Assembly (NCBI GenBank): GCA_934754475.1
Contig: CAKVHV010000004.1
Span: 1 to 64,000, forward strand
Direction of reading: 5' to 3'
DNA: 64,000 bases
From: an uncultured Clostridia bacterium
GTDB lineage: Bacteria; Bacillota; Clostridia; Christensenellales; UBA1242
Below the pieces are notes generated by a model that was not told where the DNA came from, searched no databases, and saw only the letters and a program-made list of their open reading frames with translations. The translations under genes were made by a program, and so were the position numbers. Within the stretch, counting starts at the first letter, position 1. The number at the start of each line of letters is the position of its first letter. This document shows, piece after piece, positions 45,448-52,598 of this stretch.

Positions 45448-48093
45448 TTATTTGCCAAGTGTATTTTTAAGTTCTTCCAAAGCTTTGTGAAGTTCAGATA
45501 ACAACTTAGCATTACCTTCTTGACCCCACTTCTTGAGTTGGTCTTGAAGCATAGATTCAAGTTCACTTGCCTTAGCATTTTTCTTAATAGCGTCTGCCAA
45601 ACTCTTTTTGAAGTCTTCCAATCCATCAAAATGCACTTGATATTCGGATTTGTTCTCTACATCAAATTTTCCACCAGTTGGAGCAACGATATTCGAATTC
45701 AAAGCACGCATTTGATTAATATAGTATTTTGCACCATCTTCATCACCATGTTCTTTTGCCTTATTAAATGCTACAGCTAATTTATCTAATTGTTTATTCA
45801 AATCTTGATTTGCAATTTCAACTTTTTGAACCAATGCAGTTTGAATCATTTGAGCTTGTTGTGTTCTTTTTTCTCCTATCCAACCTGCATTACGTTTGTT
45901 GTAAGCTGCTTCCGCCTTGTCTGCTTTAGCTTTGGCAGCATTATCTAACATCTGTTTGCCTTCAGGACTAACACTATTGGCATCAGTATAAGCCTTTTGA
46001 TATTGTTCAGGTATTTTTTGCATCGAACTAGGTGCTAACGCTTTCCATGCTGCACCAAAACCAAATGTATTGTTAATAGTATCTCCTGCCATTTTTCTTA
46101 ATGCTTCGCCAGCCATATGTCGTTTTGCAGCTCTATTGACAGATTTTTCTTTAGATTTTTTATCTTCTTCTTGATAATAATCGTCTGTTAGTAAAGCTCT
46201 CTTTGCCTTTTTGTTTCCACTTTCTTCTATCTCTTTTCTCGCTGAATTTTTAGCATCGGATTTATTCTTTAATTCTCTTCGAGAACCTATAACATCATTA
46301 CGTGCGTTTTCAACCGCGGCGACTTGGTCTTTATACTCTTGACTATCCTTAGTATATACGTTGTCAGCTTCCATCTGTTTTAATTTATCACTTTCTTCCC
46401 TAAATTTACTTTCATTTGCTGTCACATTCTTCTTGGCAACTGATTCTTCGTCAGCAGCTGTTTGATATTTTTGATACTCTTCGGAATTCCTACCACCTTT
46501 GTTGATTTTTTTACCTACCCATCGTGCACCCTTATCAATAGCATCAATTCCTTTACCAGGCAATCCTACAACTGCATCAACTCCTTTTCTAATACCGCCA
46601 CCAACTTTGTCTGCAAGTCTTCCAGCTGCACCGCCTGTAAGTTTATTAGCAAGACCACCTGCTCCTTTGGCTGCACCAAGTGCAAGTTTTCCGGCACCCA
46701 TGGCAACACTACCGCCTACTGCAACTGCTTTTTGTAGGCCTGCTGTGGCTTCTTTGGCTAGACCTGCACCATCGGCTGCAGCATTGCCACCACCAAAGTA
46801 ACTACCCATATCGCCTGCGAGTTTTTCAATCATTAAACATCCTACAATTACCATAAGAGATTTAACAAGTCCAACCATAAATGAATTTGGGAATGGGAGT
46901 GCTGTAAAGTCTCCAGTGAATGTAATATCAATTTCGAGCATTACTCGAACAATTGTAAAGAATATATTCATGGATATGACTATTCCATAGGCAGATAATG
47001 CCTTAGACATAAAGCTACTTCGCCATGAGCCAAGGTTATCTTTGACTGGCGCCATACCGACCGCCAGTGGCATGACAATAAATAATGCTGTACACCTATA
47101 CAATCTATCAATCATTCCAAAACAGCAGTTAAATAAACATTTTAGAATCAAACACCCTGCAAAGATTAAAACAAGATAATTTACTTCAAATGGATTGTAA
47201 AATTTGACAACCGCATTAAGGTCGGAATATTTTAATGTCACCCCCGCCATAAAGTTTTCTTCAATAAAGACTCTATTTGAAGGGTCTCCTAGTTTCACAC
47301 TTTCCATTAAGGATTTCTCATCGCTATCAAATAGTTCTCTCAACCCCATCGTAAATCCTTCGGTAATCGCCAACGACACTCCCGCTCCGATTAATTCGCC
47401 AGCATTAGCACCATCACCAAAATCAACTCCGATTTCTTCGAGTGCTTTTGCAAGTGTCCCTGGTTCTTTAAGCATTGCAGTACTAGCGGATGTTACCCAA
47501 AGGCAACCACTAATTCTAGCATTTTCACCACCACCAGTGGCTGTGTCAATTAACTCCAAAACTTGGTTTCCAATAAATACACCAAGCACAACCATAATAG
47601 GTATCATTAGCATGTTTACAAGAGCCTTGAAAGATTTGTTGAGAATAGTAGTTTTTGAATTGTTTGCACCTTCAGTCGTATACTCGACTTTTACGATTTG
47701 GAATACCGTTGTAATCATAAGTAGGAATATTCCGACAATTGCACAAGCAAAGAATACATCAAGAACATCTTTGTGCGTAATAAATTGCAATAGCAAGTCG
47801 CCACTTTTTCCATTGAGTGAAAATTCGGCTCCCATAGTTCCATTATTACTACTAAGTCCCGCCAATGCTCTAAACAGCACTTCTACAAAGTCAATAAGTT
47901 TGAGAATAAAAACAGACAATTCGTAAAATAATGCAGCGCCAAAATACTGAATAACAGTTATTACAACTTGCAAAAGAACCTTAATAACTGGCACAAGTAT
48001 ATTTTGAATAAGCGTACTAAAAACAAAATTAAGAACCTTGTTAAGCAATTCGCCAAGTCCCGAAAGGAGTCCTAACATTCTAGATATTCCCAT
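45448..48093 (-). CDS. VirB6/TrbL-like membrane channel protein with long cytoplasmic tail
   Basis: Protein of 881 aa. The first ~430 residues hold about six to seven hydrophobic segments (for example FFACAIVGIFLLMITTVFQ and LVLIFAGCLILKCLFNCC), typical of the polytopic VirB6/TrbL inner-membrane channel component. Next comes a Gly/Ala-rich hinge (GGGNAAADGAGL and repeats, about 435-520), and finally a charged coiled-coil tail of more than 300 residues, which most VirB6 proteins lack. Start supported by AGGAG. It has its own promoter and stands directly upstream of virB4, the usual order in Gram-positive systems. Confidence 0.82.
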   Translation of the reverse strand: MGISRMLGLLSGLGELLNKVLNFVFSTLIQNILVPVIKVLLQVVITVIQYFGAALFYELSVFILKLIDFVEVLFRALAGLSSNNGTMGAEFSLNGKSGDLLLQFITHKDVLDVFFACAIVGIFLLMITTVFQIVKVEYTTEGANNSKTTILNKSFKALVNMLMIPIMVVLGVFIGNQVLELIDTATGGGENARISGCLWVTSASTAMLKEPGTLAKALEEIGVDFGDGANAGELIGAGVSLAITEGFTMGLRELFDSDEKSLMESVKLGDPSNRVFIEENFMAGVTLKYSDLNAVVKFYNPFEVNYLVLIFAGCLILKCLFNCCFGMIDRLYRCTALFIVMPLAVGMAPVKDNLGSWRSSFMSKALSAYGIVISMNIFFTIVRVMLEIDITFTGDFTALPFPNSFMVGLVKSLMVIVGCLMIEKLAGDMGSYFGGGNAAADGAGLAKEATAGLQKAVAVGGSVAMGAGKLALGAAKGAGGLANKLTGGAAGRLADKVGGGIRKGVDAVVGLPGKGIDAIDKGARWVGKKINKGGRNSEEYQKYQTAADEESVAKKNVTANESKFREESDKLKQMEADNVYTKDSQEYKDQVAAVENARNDVIGSRRELKNKSDAKNSARKEIEESGNKKAKRALLTDDYYQEEDKKSKEKSVNRAAKRHMAGEALRKMAGDTINNTFGFGAAWKALAPSSMQKIPEQYQKAYTDANSVSPEGKQMLDNAAKAKADKAEAAYNKRNAGWIGEKRTQQAQMIQTALVQKVEIANQDLNKQLDKLAVAFNKAKEHGDEDGAKYYINQMRALNSNIVAPTGGKFDVENKSEYQVHFDGLEDFKKSLADAIKKNAKASELESMLQDQLKKWGQEGNAKLLSELHKALEELKNTLGK

Positions 48094-48211
48094 TTTCCAT
48101 TTCTCCTAAAAAATATTCCAAAAGTAATGCACTCAAATATACTTAAAAACAAACCAAATCTTAAGATAGTCTGAAAGATTATTTAGGCACACTTACTTAG
48201 ATTACATAATA

Positions 48212-48240
48212 TATATATTTATCTTATCCTATTTCGACAA
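48212..48240 (-). promoter_or_regulatory. Promoter of the virB6-like gene
   Basis: TTGTCG (48240-48235), 17-base spacer, TATATA (48217-48212) on the minus strand. Confidence 0.5.
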
Positions 48241-48341
48241 AAAAAACAAATTATTTTAATATTATTTTTAATAATATTTTATTAATGTCATCAAATCTCG
48301 TAAAATCTAAAGTGCACTTTAATTTTAACGGAACACAAGTT

Positions 48342-48383
48342 CACAAAAAAAGACAAGAATTAAATTTCTTGTCAGTTTTTTGT
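48342..48383. terminator. Terminator after pilin gene 1
   Basis: AAAAAAAGACAAGAA pairs with TTCTTGTCagTTTTTT; long A/T flanks allow use in either direction. Confidence 0.8.
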
Positions 48384-48479
48384 TTTATTGAAAATCTAAG
48401 ATGCAAAATTCTAATGTTAAATCAAATTATTAATACAAAATCAAATAGTCTAATAAAAATTCAAAACATTAATTTTTGC

Positions 48480-48809
48480 TTAGGCATCAGCACCTTTCAT
48501 ATATCCAAACATTTGTGGAATAAGCGAATCCCACTGGATAGCATAGCATAGCGTTATCAAAAGTATCAAAACTATTGCACCAATGAGAGTATTAATCATT
48601 CTTTTTTTGTTTTCGGCACGTTTTTCGTCACTCTCAGACTTTGCATACTGAACACCAAGAAAGATTACATAAATGATTGCAAACAAGCCAAGCACACTAA
48701 GACATGGACCTACAATGTTTTCCAAAACTTGATTAACTTTAGCCGCAGTTTGACCAAGCCTATCGTAGCTTGCCAAAAGTCTTGACATATTAAGCAACAA
48801 ATTCTTCAT
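48480..48809 (-). CDS. VirB2/TrbC-like pilin 1
   Basis: Protein of 109 aa starting MKNLLLNMSR. The start at 48809 is chosen because GGAGAG lies five bases upstream; the longer reading would run into the promoter. Two hydrophobic helices (CLSVLGLFAIIYVIFLGVQY and MINTLIGAIVLILLITLCYA) flank a short charged loop (AKSESDEKRAENKKR), the fold of VirB2/TrbC-type pilins. It is a paralogue of pilin 2 (shared LGVQYA, KR, LCYA..W.S). Pilins polymerise into the pilus or form a membrane channel. Confidence 0.8.
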   Translation of the reverse strand: MKNLLLNMSRLLASYDRLGQTAAKVNQVLENIVGPCLSVLGLFAIIYVIFLGVQYAKSESDEKRAENKKRMINTLIGAIVLILLITLCYAIQWDSLIPQMFGYMKGADA

Positions 48810-48840
48810 ATTACTCTCCAAAATATTTTTACTTACACAA

Positions 48841-48869
48841 AGTTTATTAAAAAAATTGGTTTTAGTCAA
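48841..48869 (-). promoter_or_regulatory. Promoter of pilin gene 1
   Basis: TTGACT (48869-48864), 17-base spacer, TAAACT (48846-48841). Sequence from the -35 to past the -10 is almost the same as at pilin 2. Confidence 0.85.
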
Positions 48870-48899
48870 CTAATTTTATATGGGTACAAACGATTTTGT

Positions 48900-49083
48900 A
48901 GCATTAAACACAAAAAAATCCTGCTTGGCTTAGAAAAAAGCAGGATTTAAAACCACATAGAATTGGGGTATGTAACAAGCATAAACCAGCTGCGAACATA
49001 TAAAAAGCTAATCTATGCCTAACTGCTACACGTTTTATCTATGAAGTTTCCAAAAAAGTATAATATCCGAGTTTACGGGATTT
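48900..49083. other. Non-coding stretch between the two pilin genes
   Basis: 184 bases. Contains a terminator-like hairpin AAATCCTGCTT/AAGCAGGATTT (48916-48949), a hairpin ACATA/TATGT (48954-48972), a nested hairpin GCATA..AGCT/AGCT..TATGC (48979-49018) and ATCCG/CGGGAT with a T-run (49065-49086). It may be a trailer of pilin 2 mRNA or a small RNA. No ORF. Confidence 0.5.
48916..48949. terminator. Terminator hairpin between pilin genes
   Basis: AAATCCTGCTT pairs with AAGCAGGATTT (11 bp), flanked by A/T runs on both sides; on the minus strand it ends in TTTTTTTG and can end the pilin 2 transcript. Confidence 0.85.
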
Positions 49084-49092
49084 TTTAATTTA

Positions 49093-49452
49093 TTATGCAG
49101 TCCATTTGTTGAAGCCACTAACAATTGAACCCCAGTCAAGAGCATAACATAGAGCAGCACCAGCAACGATAATTACGCCACCAATAACTGCACCAATTAG
49201 TCTTCCTTGAACTTCTTTACGTTTAGAAGCGTCTTCTGCTCTAGCATATTGAACACCAAGATAAATTGCATAACCAATTGCAGCAATACCTAGTACTGTG
49301 AATATTGGACCCATTACCCAGTTAAATATTTTGTTTACACCTTCAACAACATCTGTTATATCTGTTATTGTACCTTTGTCCCTAACAGGGTCTTCTCTCA
49401 AAACATTATTACCAGTAACAGCCATTGCTAATTTAAATAAAAAGTTTTTCAT
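49093..49452 (-). CDS. VirB2/TrbC-like pilin 2
   Basis: Protein of 119 aa. Longer acidic N-terminal region (VLREDPVRDKGTITDITDVV) than pilin 1, then two hydrophobic helices (IFTVLGIAAIGYAIYLGVQY and GAVIGGVIIVAGAALCYALD) separated by ARAEDASKRKEVQ. This matches the VirB2/TrbC arrangement. No classical signal peptide is seen; both paralogues start MKN. Ribosome binding site GGAG. Divergent from virD4. Confidence 0.85.
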   Translation of the reverse strand: MKNFLFKLAMAVTGNNVLREDPVRDKGTITDITDVVEGVNKIFNWVMGPIFTVLGIAAIGYAIYLGVQYARAEDASKRKEVQGRLIGAVIGGVIIVAGAALCYALDWGSIVSGFNKWTA

Positions 49453-49492
49453 TTTTTCTGTTCTCCGTATTTTTTTATTTTAACTTACCCAA

Positions 49493-49521
49493 AGTTTATT
49501 AAAAAATTCGTGTCAAGTCAA
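49493..49521 (-). promoter_or_regulatory. Promoter of pilin gene 2
   Basis: TTGACT (49521-49516), 17-base spacer, TAAACT (49498-49493), followed by TTTG.GTAAGT as at pilin 1. Confidence 0.85.
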
Positions 49522-49637
49522 CTAAAATTATGTAGTTTTTGCAAAAATATGTAAAATTTTTTGATTTTGTGTACATTGATTGCCAAAAATAGATTATTTT
49601 GAATATAAAAATTTTTGTGGTAATCTTGTGCTAGTGT

Positions 49638-49666
49638 TTGACACAACTAGCAAAAATATATATACT
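49638..49666 (+). promoter_or_regulatory. Promoter of the virD4 gene
   Basis: TTGACA (49638-49643), 17-base spacer, TATACT (49661-49666). Confidence 0.88.
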
Positions 49667-49761
49667 ACTAATGAAATTTGTATATATTTAATACAAAAAT
49701 ATCTTGTATATTTAAGTAAAAATTATTTTTGTGTATGGCACAAAAAGATAAGGATGGAAAA

Positions 49762-51816
49762 ATGGCAGACAAGAAAAAAGATGAAGCGAGTTTTGGAACT
49801 AAATTCAAAAAAATATTTGGTGCATTTATATTTTGCCTAATTGGTGTAGTAATAGGTTCGTATATAATTTCTAGTTTTTTTGCATTTGGAACACTCAAGA
49901 TTGGAAATTTTGGTGAAATATTTGCTAATCAGCAATTTAAGTCAATATTTATGATAATATCTCTAATTGCACTTGTTGTAATGTTAATTATGTTTAGCAA
50001 TCACGCATTCAAGTTTAACGAAAAGCCAAAAGCCAAGGTTGAGACCAAGGGTGGAATATCCAAGTATTATGATACACACTGGATAACCAACGAAGAACTC
50101 AAGACCAACCCAGACTTTAAATTCCACTACTACGAAGACTTGCATAGGTCGGACAACATTGGTATTCCAATTAGAGCGGAACTAATTAACGGGCGACTTA
50201 ATGTCAACATGTACAAGCCAATTCACACACTTGTAATTGGTACAACTGGTGCTGGTAAAACTACACAGTTTATTGACCCAACCGTTCAAATACTTAGTGA
50301 ATCTCATGCTAAGCCTTGTATAGTTGTAACCGACCCTAAGGGTGAAATTTATGACAACCACAGCGAGAAACTCAGAAAGAATGGATACCGAGTACTTACA
50401 TTTGACTTGAAAGAGCCATTTAAGAGTGCATGCTGGAATCCGATGACGAGAGCATATGAACTCAATGAGCGAGCAATGAATCTTAATCGTGAAGTTGTTG
50501 TTCACCACAATGATGACCCAAGAGACTTTAGCCTAAAGTGTGTAAGTCAAGTATACTATGGCGAATGGTACGAATTTGACGGATTTGCATTTTCGGATAT
50601 ACAAACACTTAATTCACACCAAGCATCACTTAAGCAAATTCTCAAGACCGAAGCATTTGAAGAACTCAAAGATATAGCATCGGTTTTGTGTCCAATTGAA
50701 AGTAGCCAAGACCCTATTTGGGACAGGGGCGCTAGAGACTTGGTTTTGGGAACAATGCTTGCGATGCTTGAAGACAGCGAAAATCCTGAACTTGGGATGA
50801 CCAAGGACAAATTTAATTTTTATAACTTAGCACAGATTTTGGCACTCAAAGACAATGATGCCTACAACCCATTCAAGACTTTGACCGAATATTTCCAAGG
50901 CAGAGACGAACACAGCAAAGCCACACAACTAGCCAATCAAGTACTCACCAATGCCGACAAGACCAAGATGTCTTATATGGGTATTGTTGCAAATCGTATG
51001 GGTTTGTTTAGTGATATGGGTGTATGTTATGCCACATCAGTAAACGAAATGGACCTTAAGACATTCACCGACCAGCCTACTGCTATATTTATCAAAATCC
51101 CTGATGAAAAGACTACCCGTCACCCAATTGCTACAATGTTTGTATCGCAATTATACAAAATACTAGTTGATGTAGCCAACAAACGTGGCGGTGAACTACC
51201 AAAAACCGTATACTTCCTACTAGATGAATTTGGTAACATGCCTAAGATTGAAAACTTTGAAACAATTATTACTGTTGCTAGATCTCGTAAGATATTCTTT
51301 ACATTAATCTTGCAATCATATGCACAGCTTACCATTAAGTATGGTCAAGACGTAAGTGCGACTGTCAAAGACAACTGTAACATTCATATATTTATCGCAT
51401 CCAACGATGACGGAACTAAGGAAGAATTTAGTAAACGTTGCGGTAACATTTCTGTTGAGACCGAAACCACATCTGTTAGCAAGGGTGGCGAAGAAGGTGC
51501 GAAAGAAAGCAAGTCTGTCAACGTTCAACTTGACACTCGTCCACTTATTTATCCAGCCGAACTTGGAGCGCTCAAACCTAACTCTGGTGAATGTATAGTT
51601 TCAATTCTTCAACGTAACCCAATTAGAGCGGTATTCACTCCTAGTTACAAGTGTTCGGTTTATGATATGTCCAAAGCCCCTGCCGACAACAGTCTACCTA
51701 ATCAGCTTGACGAAAGCAAGGCTTACTACGACATTCGTATCCGTAATCAAAAGGTTCTCAGAAAAGCTCCCGCTAATCCAAATGGTGGTAGCAATAACAA
51801 CCCATTTGATTTCTAA
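49762..51816 (+). CDS. VirD4/TraG-type coupling ATPase
   Basis: Protein of about 684 aa. ATG 49762 (MADKKKDEASFG) is chosen because AAGGA lies seven bases upstream; TTG 49729 and ATG 49735 upstream lack signals. Two membrane helices (about 15-70), then the ATPase: Walker A GTTGAGKTT (about 160), VTDPKGEIYDNHSEKL, TraG block WNPMTRAY, Walker B LLDEFGNMPK (about 485) and sensor ILQSYAQL. VirD4 recruits protein or DNA-protein substrates to the VirB machine. It is the only secretion gene on the plus strand, has its own promoter and ends with a strong terminator. An Asn/Gly-rich tail (GGSNNNPFDF) follows the ATPase. Confidence 0.94.
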   Translation: MADKKKDEASFGTKFKKIFGAFIFCLIGVVIGSYIISSFFAFGTLKIGNFGEIFANQQFKSIFMIISLIALVVMLIMFSNHAFKFNEKPKAKVETKGGISKYYDTHWITNEELKTNPDFKFHYYEDLHRSDNIGIPIRAELINGRLNVNMYKPIHTLVIGTTGAGKTTQFIDPTVQILSESHAKPCIVVTDPKGEIYDNHSEKLRKNGYRVLTFDLKEPFKSACWNPMTRAYELNERAMNLNREVVVHHNDDPRDFSLKCVSQVYYGEWYEFDGFAFSDIQTLNSHQASLKQILKTEAFEELKDIASVLCPIESSQDPIWDRGARDLVLGTMLAMLEDSENPELGMTKDKFNFYNLAQILALKDNDAYNPFKTLTEYFQGRDEHSKATQLANQVLTNADKTKMSYMGIVANRMGLFSDMGVCYATSVNEMDLKTFTDQPTAIFIKIPDEKTTRHPIATMFVSQLYKILVDVANKRGGELPKTVYFLLDEFGNMPKIENFETIITVARSRKIFFTLILQSYAQLTIKYGQDVSATVKDNCNIHIFIASNDDGTKEEFSKRCGNISVETETTSVSKGGEEGAKESKSVNVQLDTRPLIYPAELGALKPNSGECIVSILQRNPIRAVFTPSYKCSVYDMSKAPADNSLPNQLDESKAYYDIRIRNQKVLRKAPANPNGGSNNNPFDF

Positions 51817-51866
51817 AAATTTGACACAAAGTAATTTTATAAATTCTATTTTAATATTGTTTAGGA

Positions 51867-51908
51867 AACACAAAAAAACTTTACCAAGCTTGGTAAAGTT
51901 TTTTTAAC
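51867..51908. terminator. Perfect bidirectional terminator after virD4
   Basis: AAAAAAACTTTACCAAGCTT pairs with its own reverse complement, giving a long perfect stem ending in seven T residues on either strand. It can stop virD4 and also anything coming from the other side. Confidence 0.93.
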
Positions 51909-51932
51909 GCCAATGTTTTATTAATATAACAT

Positions 51933-51990
51933 ACTAAAGTATCGAGTGAGTGTTTATTTGTAACATTACTAACTAAAGTATCGGTTGAGT
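51933..51990 (+). repeat. Short direct repeat at the 5' edge of the structured region
   Basis: ACTAAAGTATCGAGTGAGT (51933-51951) and ACTAAAGTATCGGTTGAGT (51972-51990) match at 17 of 19 positions, 39 bases apart. The second copy is the start of hairpin domain A. Confidence 0.8.
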
Positions 51991-52067
51991 ACTCGAAAAA
52001 ATTTTTGCTAAGGCTTCGGCTTCGCCTGCAGAAATCGCAAAAATCTTTTTCTGTGTCTTCCCGATAC
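51978..52067. repeat. Structured inverted-repeat element, copy A
   Basis: Long hairpin sharing the internal GAGTACTCG (51987-51995) and the 3' TGTGTCTTCCC with copy B, which lies in opposite orientation at 52452-52531. Outer stems differ (GTATCGG/CCGATAC here) yet stay complementary in both. Confidence 0.75.
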
Positions 52068-52451
52068 GGATATTATTGGGAGTTGTTGGTAAGCAGTCCA
52101 AAGAAATATTTGCCAGCAACTAATGAAGATTTTGTATCACATATATAATATTATCGGAAGTTGAGAGTAGCACAAATGTTTACATTTGTATTACCGAAAC
52201 GACGACGAATTCAATCTATGTAACCACGATATAATCGTGGGCTTTGCGATAGCAAATTGTTTTGTGAATACAATGAACAAAGCAACATTACATAGATTAT
52301 ATTAGTTTTATTAGTAAAATAAGAAAATTCAAATAATAGCACTTTGTCTAACAAATTAGCAAGTCAAAAACTTGTAATTATGTAATCGTATCATTATCAT
52401 AACTTTTAAATAAAAAATTTCAAAAACAAACTCAAAGTCTATTTGGTGGTT

Positions 52452-52531
52452 TGCGGGGAAGACGCAGGGGAAAATTTGAGAACTCTGCGTCAGCACAGTG
52501 GGGCAAATTTTTCACGAGTACTCCACCCGCA
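52452..52531. repeat. Structured inverted-repeat element, copy B
   Basis: Reverse-orientation partner of copy A. Plus strand begins TGCGGGGAAGACGCAGGGG and ends CGAGTACTCCACCCGCA. GC-rich in an AT-rich genome. Enclosed by a further perfect 14-bp stem (52417-52430 with 52544-52557). Confidence 0.75.
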
Positions 52532-52598
52532 TACATAAGCCAATTTGTTTTTGAAATAAAATTCTTACAATATAACTTGTAACTTGCAAATCTAATTT

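Larger units (their letters stand above)
48094..48479. other. Gap between virB6 and the first pilin gene
   Basis: Holds the virB6 promoter (48212-48240), the terminator of the pilin gene (48343-48382) and AT-rich filler. No further gene was found. Confidence 0.6.
49453..49761. other. Divergent regulatory gap between pilin 2 and virD4
   Basis: Holds the pilin promoter (49493-49521) and the virD4 promoter (49638-49666) facing away from each other. About 115 bases between them show nothing recognisable. Confidence 0.7.
51929..52582 (+). ncRNA. Candidate large structured RNA or structured repeat region
   Basis: No ORF of note in 782 bases, yet the DNA folds repeatedly. Domain A 51978-52067: GTATCGG/CCGATAC outer stem, 14-bp inner stem (51995-52008 with 52037-52051), apical AGGC/GCCT. 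Domain 2: 52081-52092 with 52110-52121, 12 pairs including two G-U. Domain 3: ACAAATG/CATTTGT (52172-52189) inside TCGG/CCGA. Domain 4: ATCTATGTAA/TTACATAGAT (52214-52297) enclosing CCACGAT/ATCGTGG and GCTTTG/CAAAGC. Domain B: 52417-52430 with 52544-52557 (14 bp) enclosing TGCGGG/CCCGCA. G-U pairs favour plus-strand transcription (one helix in B points the other way). A possible start is TTAACG-N17-TAACAT at 51904-51932. Strand and ends are not certain. Confidence 0.5.

Noticed and set aside
46462..46801. Alanine/proline-rich frames opposite the virB6 gene
   Set aside because: They mirror the Gly/Ala-rich hinge of the real gene on the other strand and have no start signal or family resemblance.
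47204..47926. A 240-codon plus-strand frame opposite virB6
   Set aside because: Length is due to antisense bias of the hydrophobic gene. No ribosome binding site and no known domain.
48900..49083. 6S RNA, tmRNA or THF riboswitch
   Set aside because: No conserved motif of these RNAs could be placed in the sequence by eye, so the region is described only as structured.
51978..52531. Integron attC site or IS200/IS605-type end hairpins
   Set aside because: The elements lack GTTRRRY/RYYYAAC core sites and no transposase or integrase is nearby. A mobile origin is kept only as an alternative to the RNA idea.
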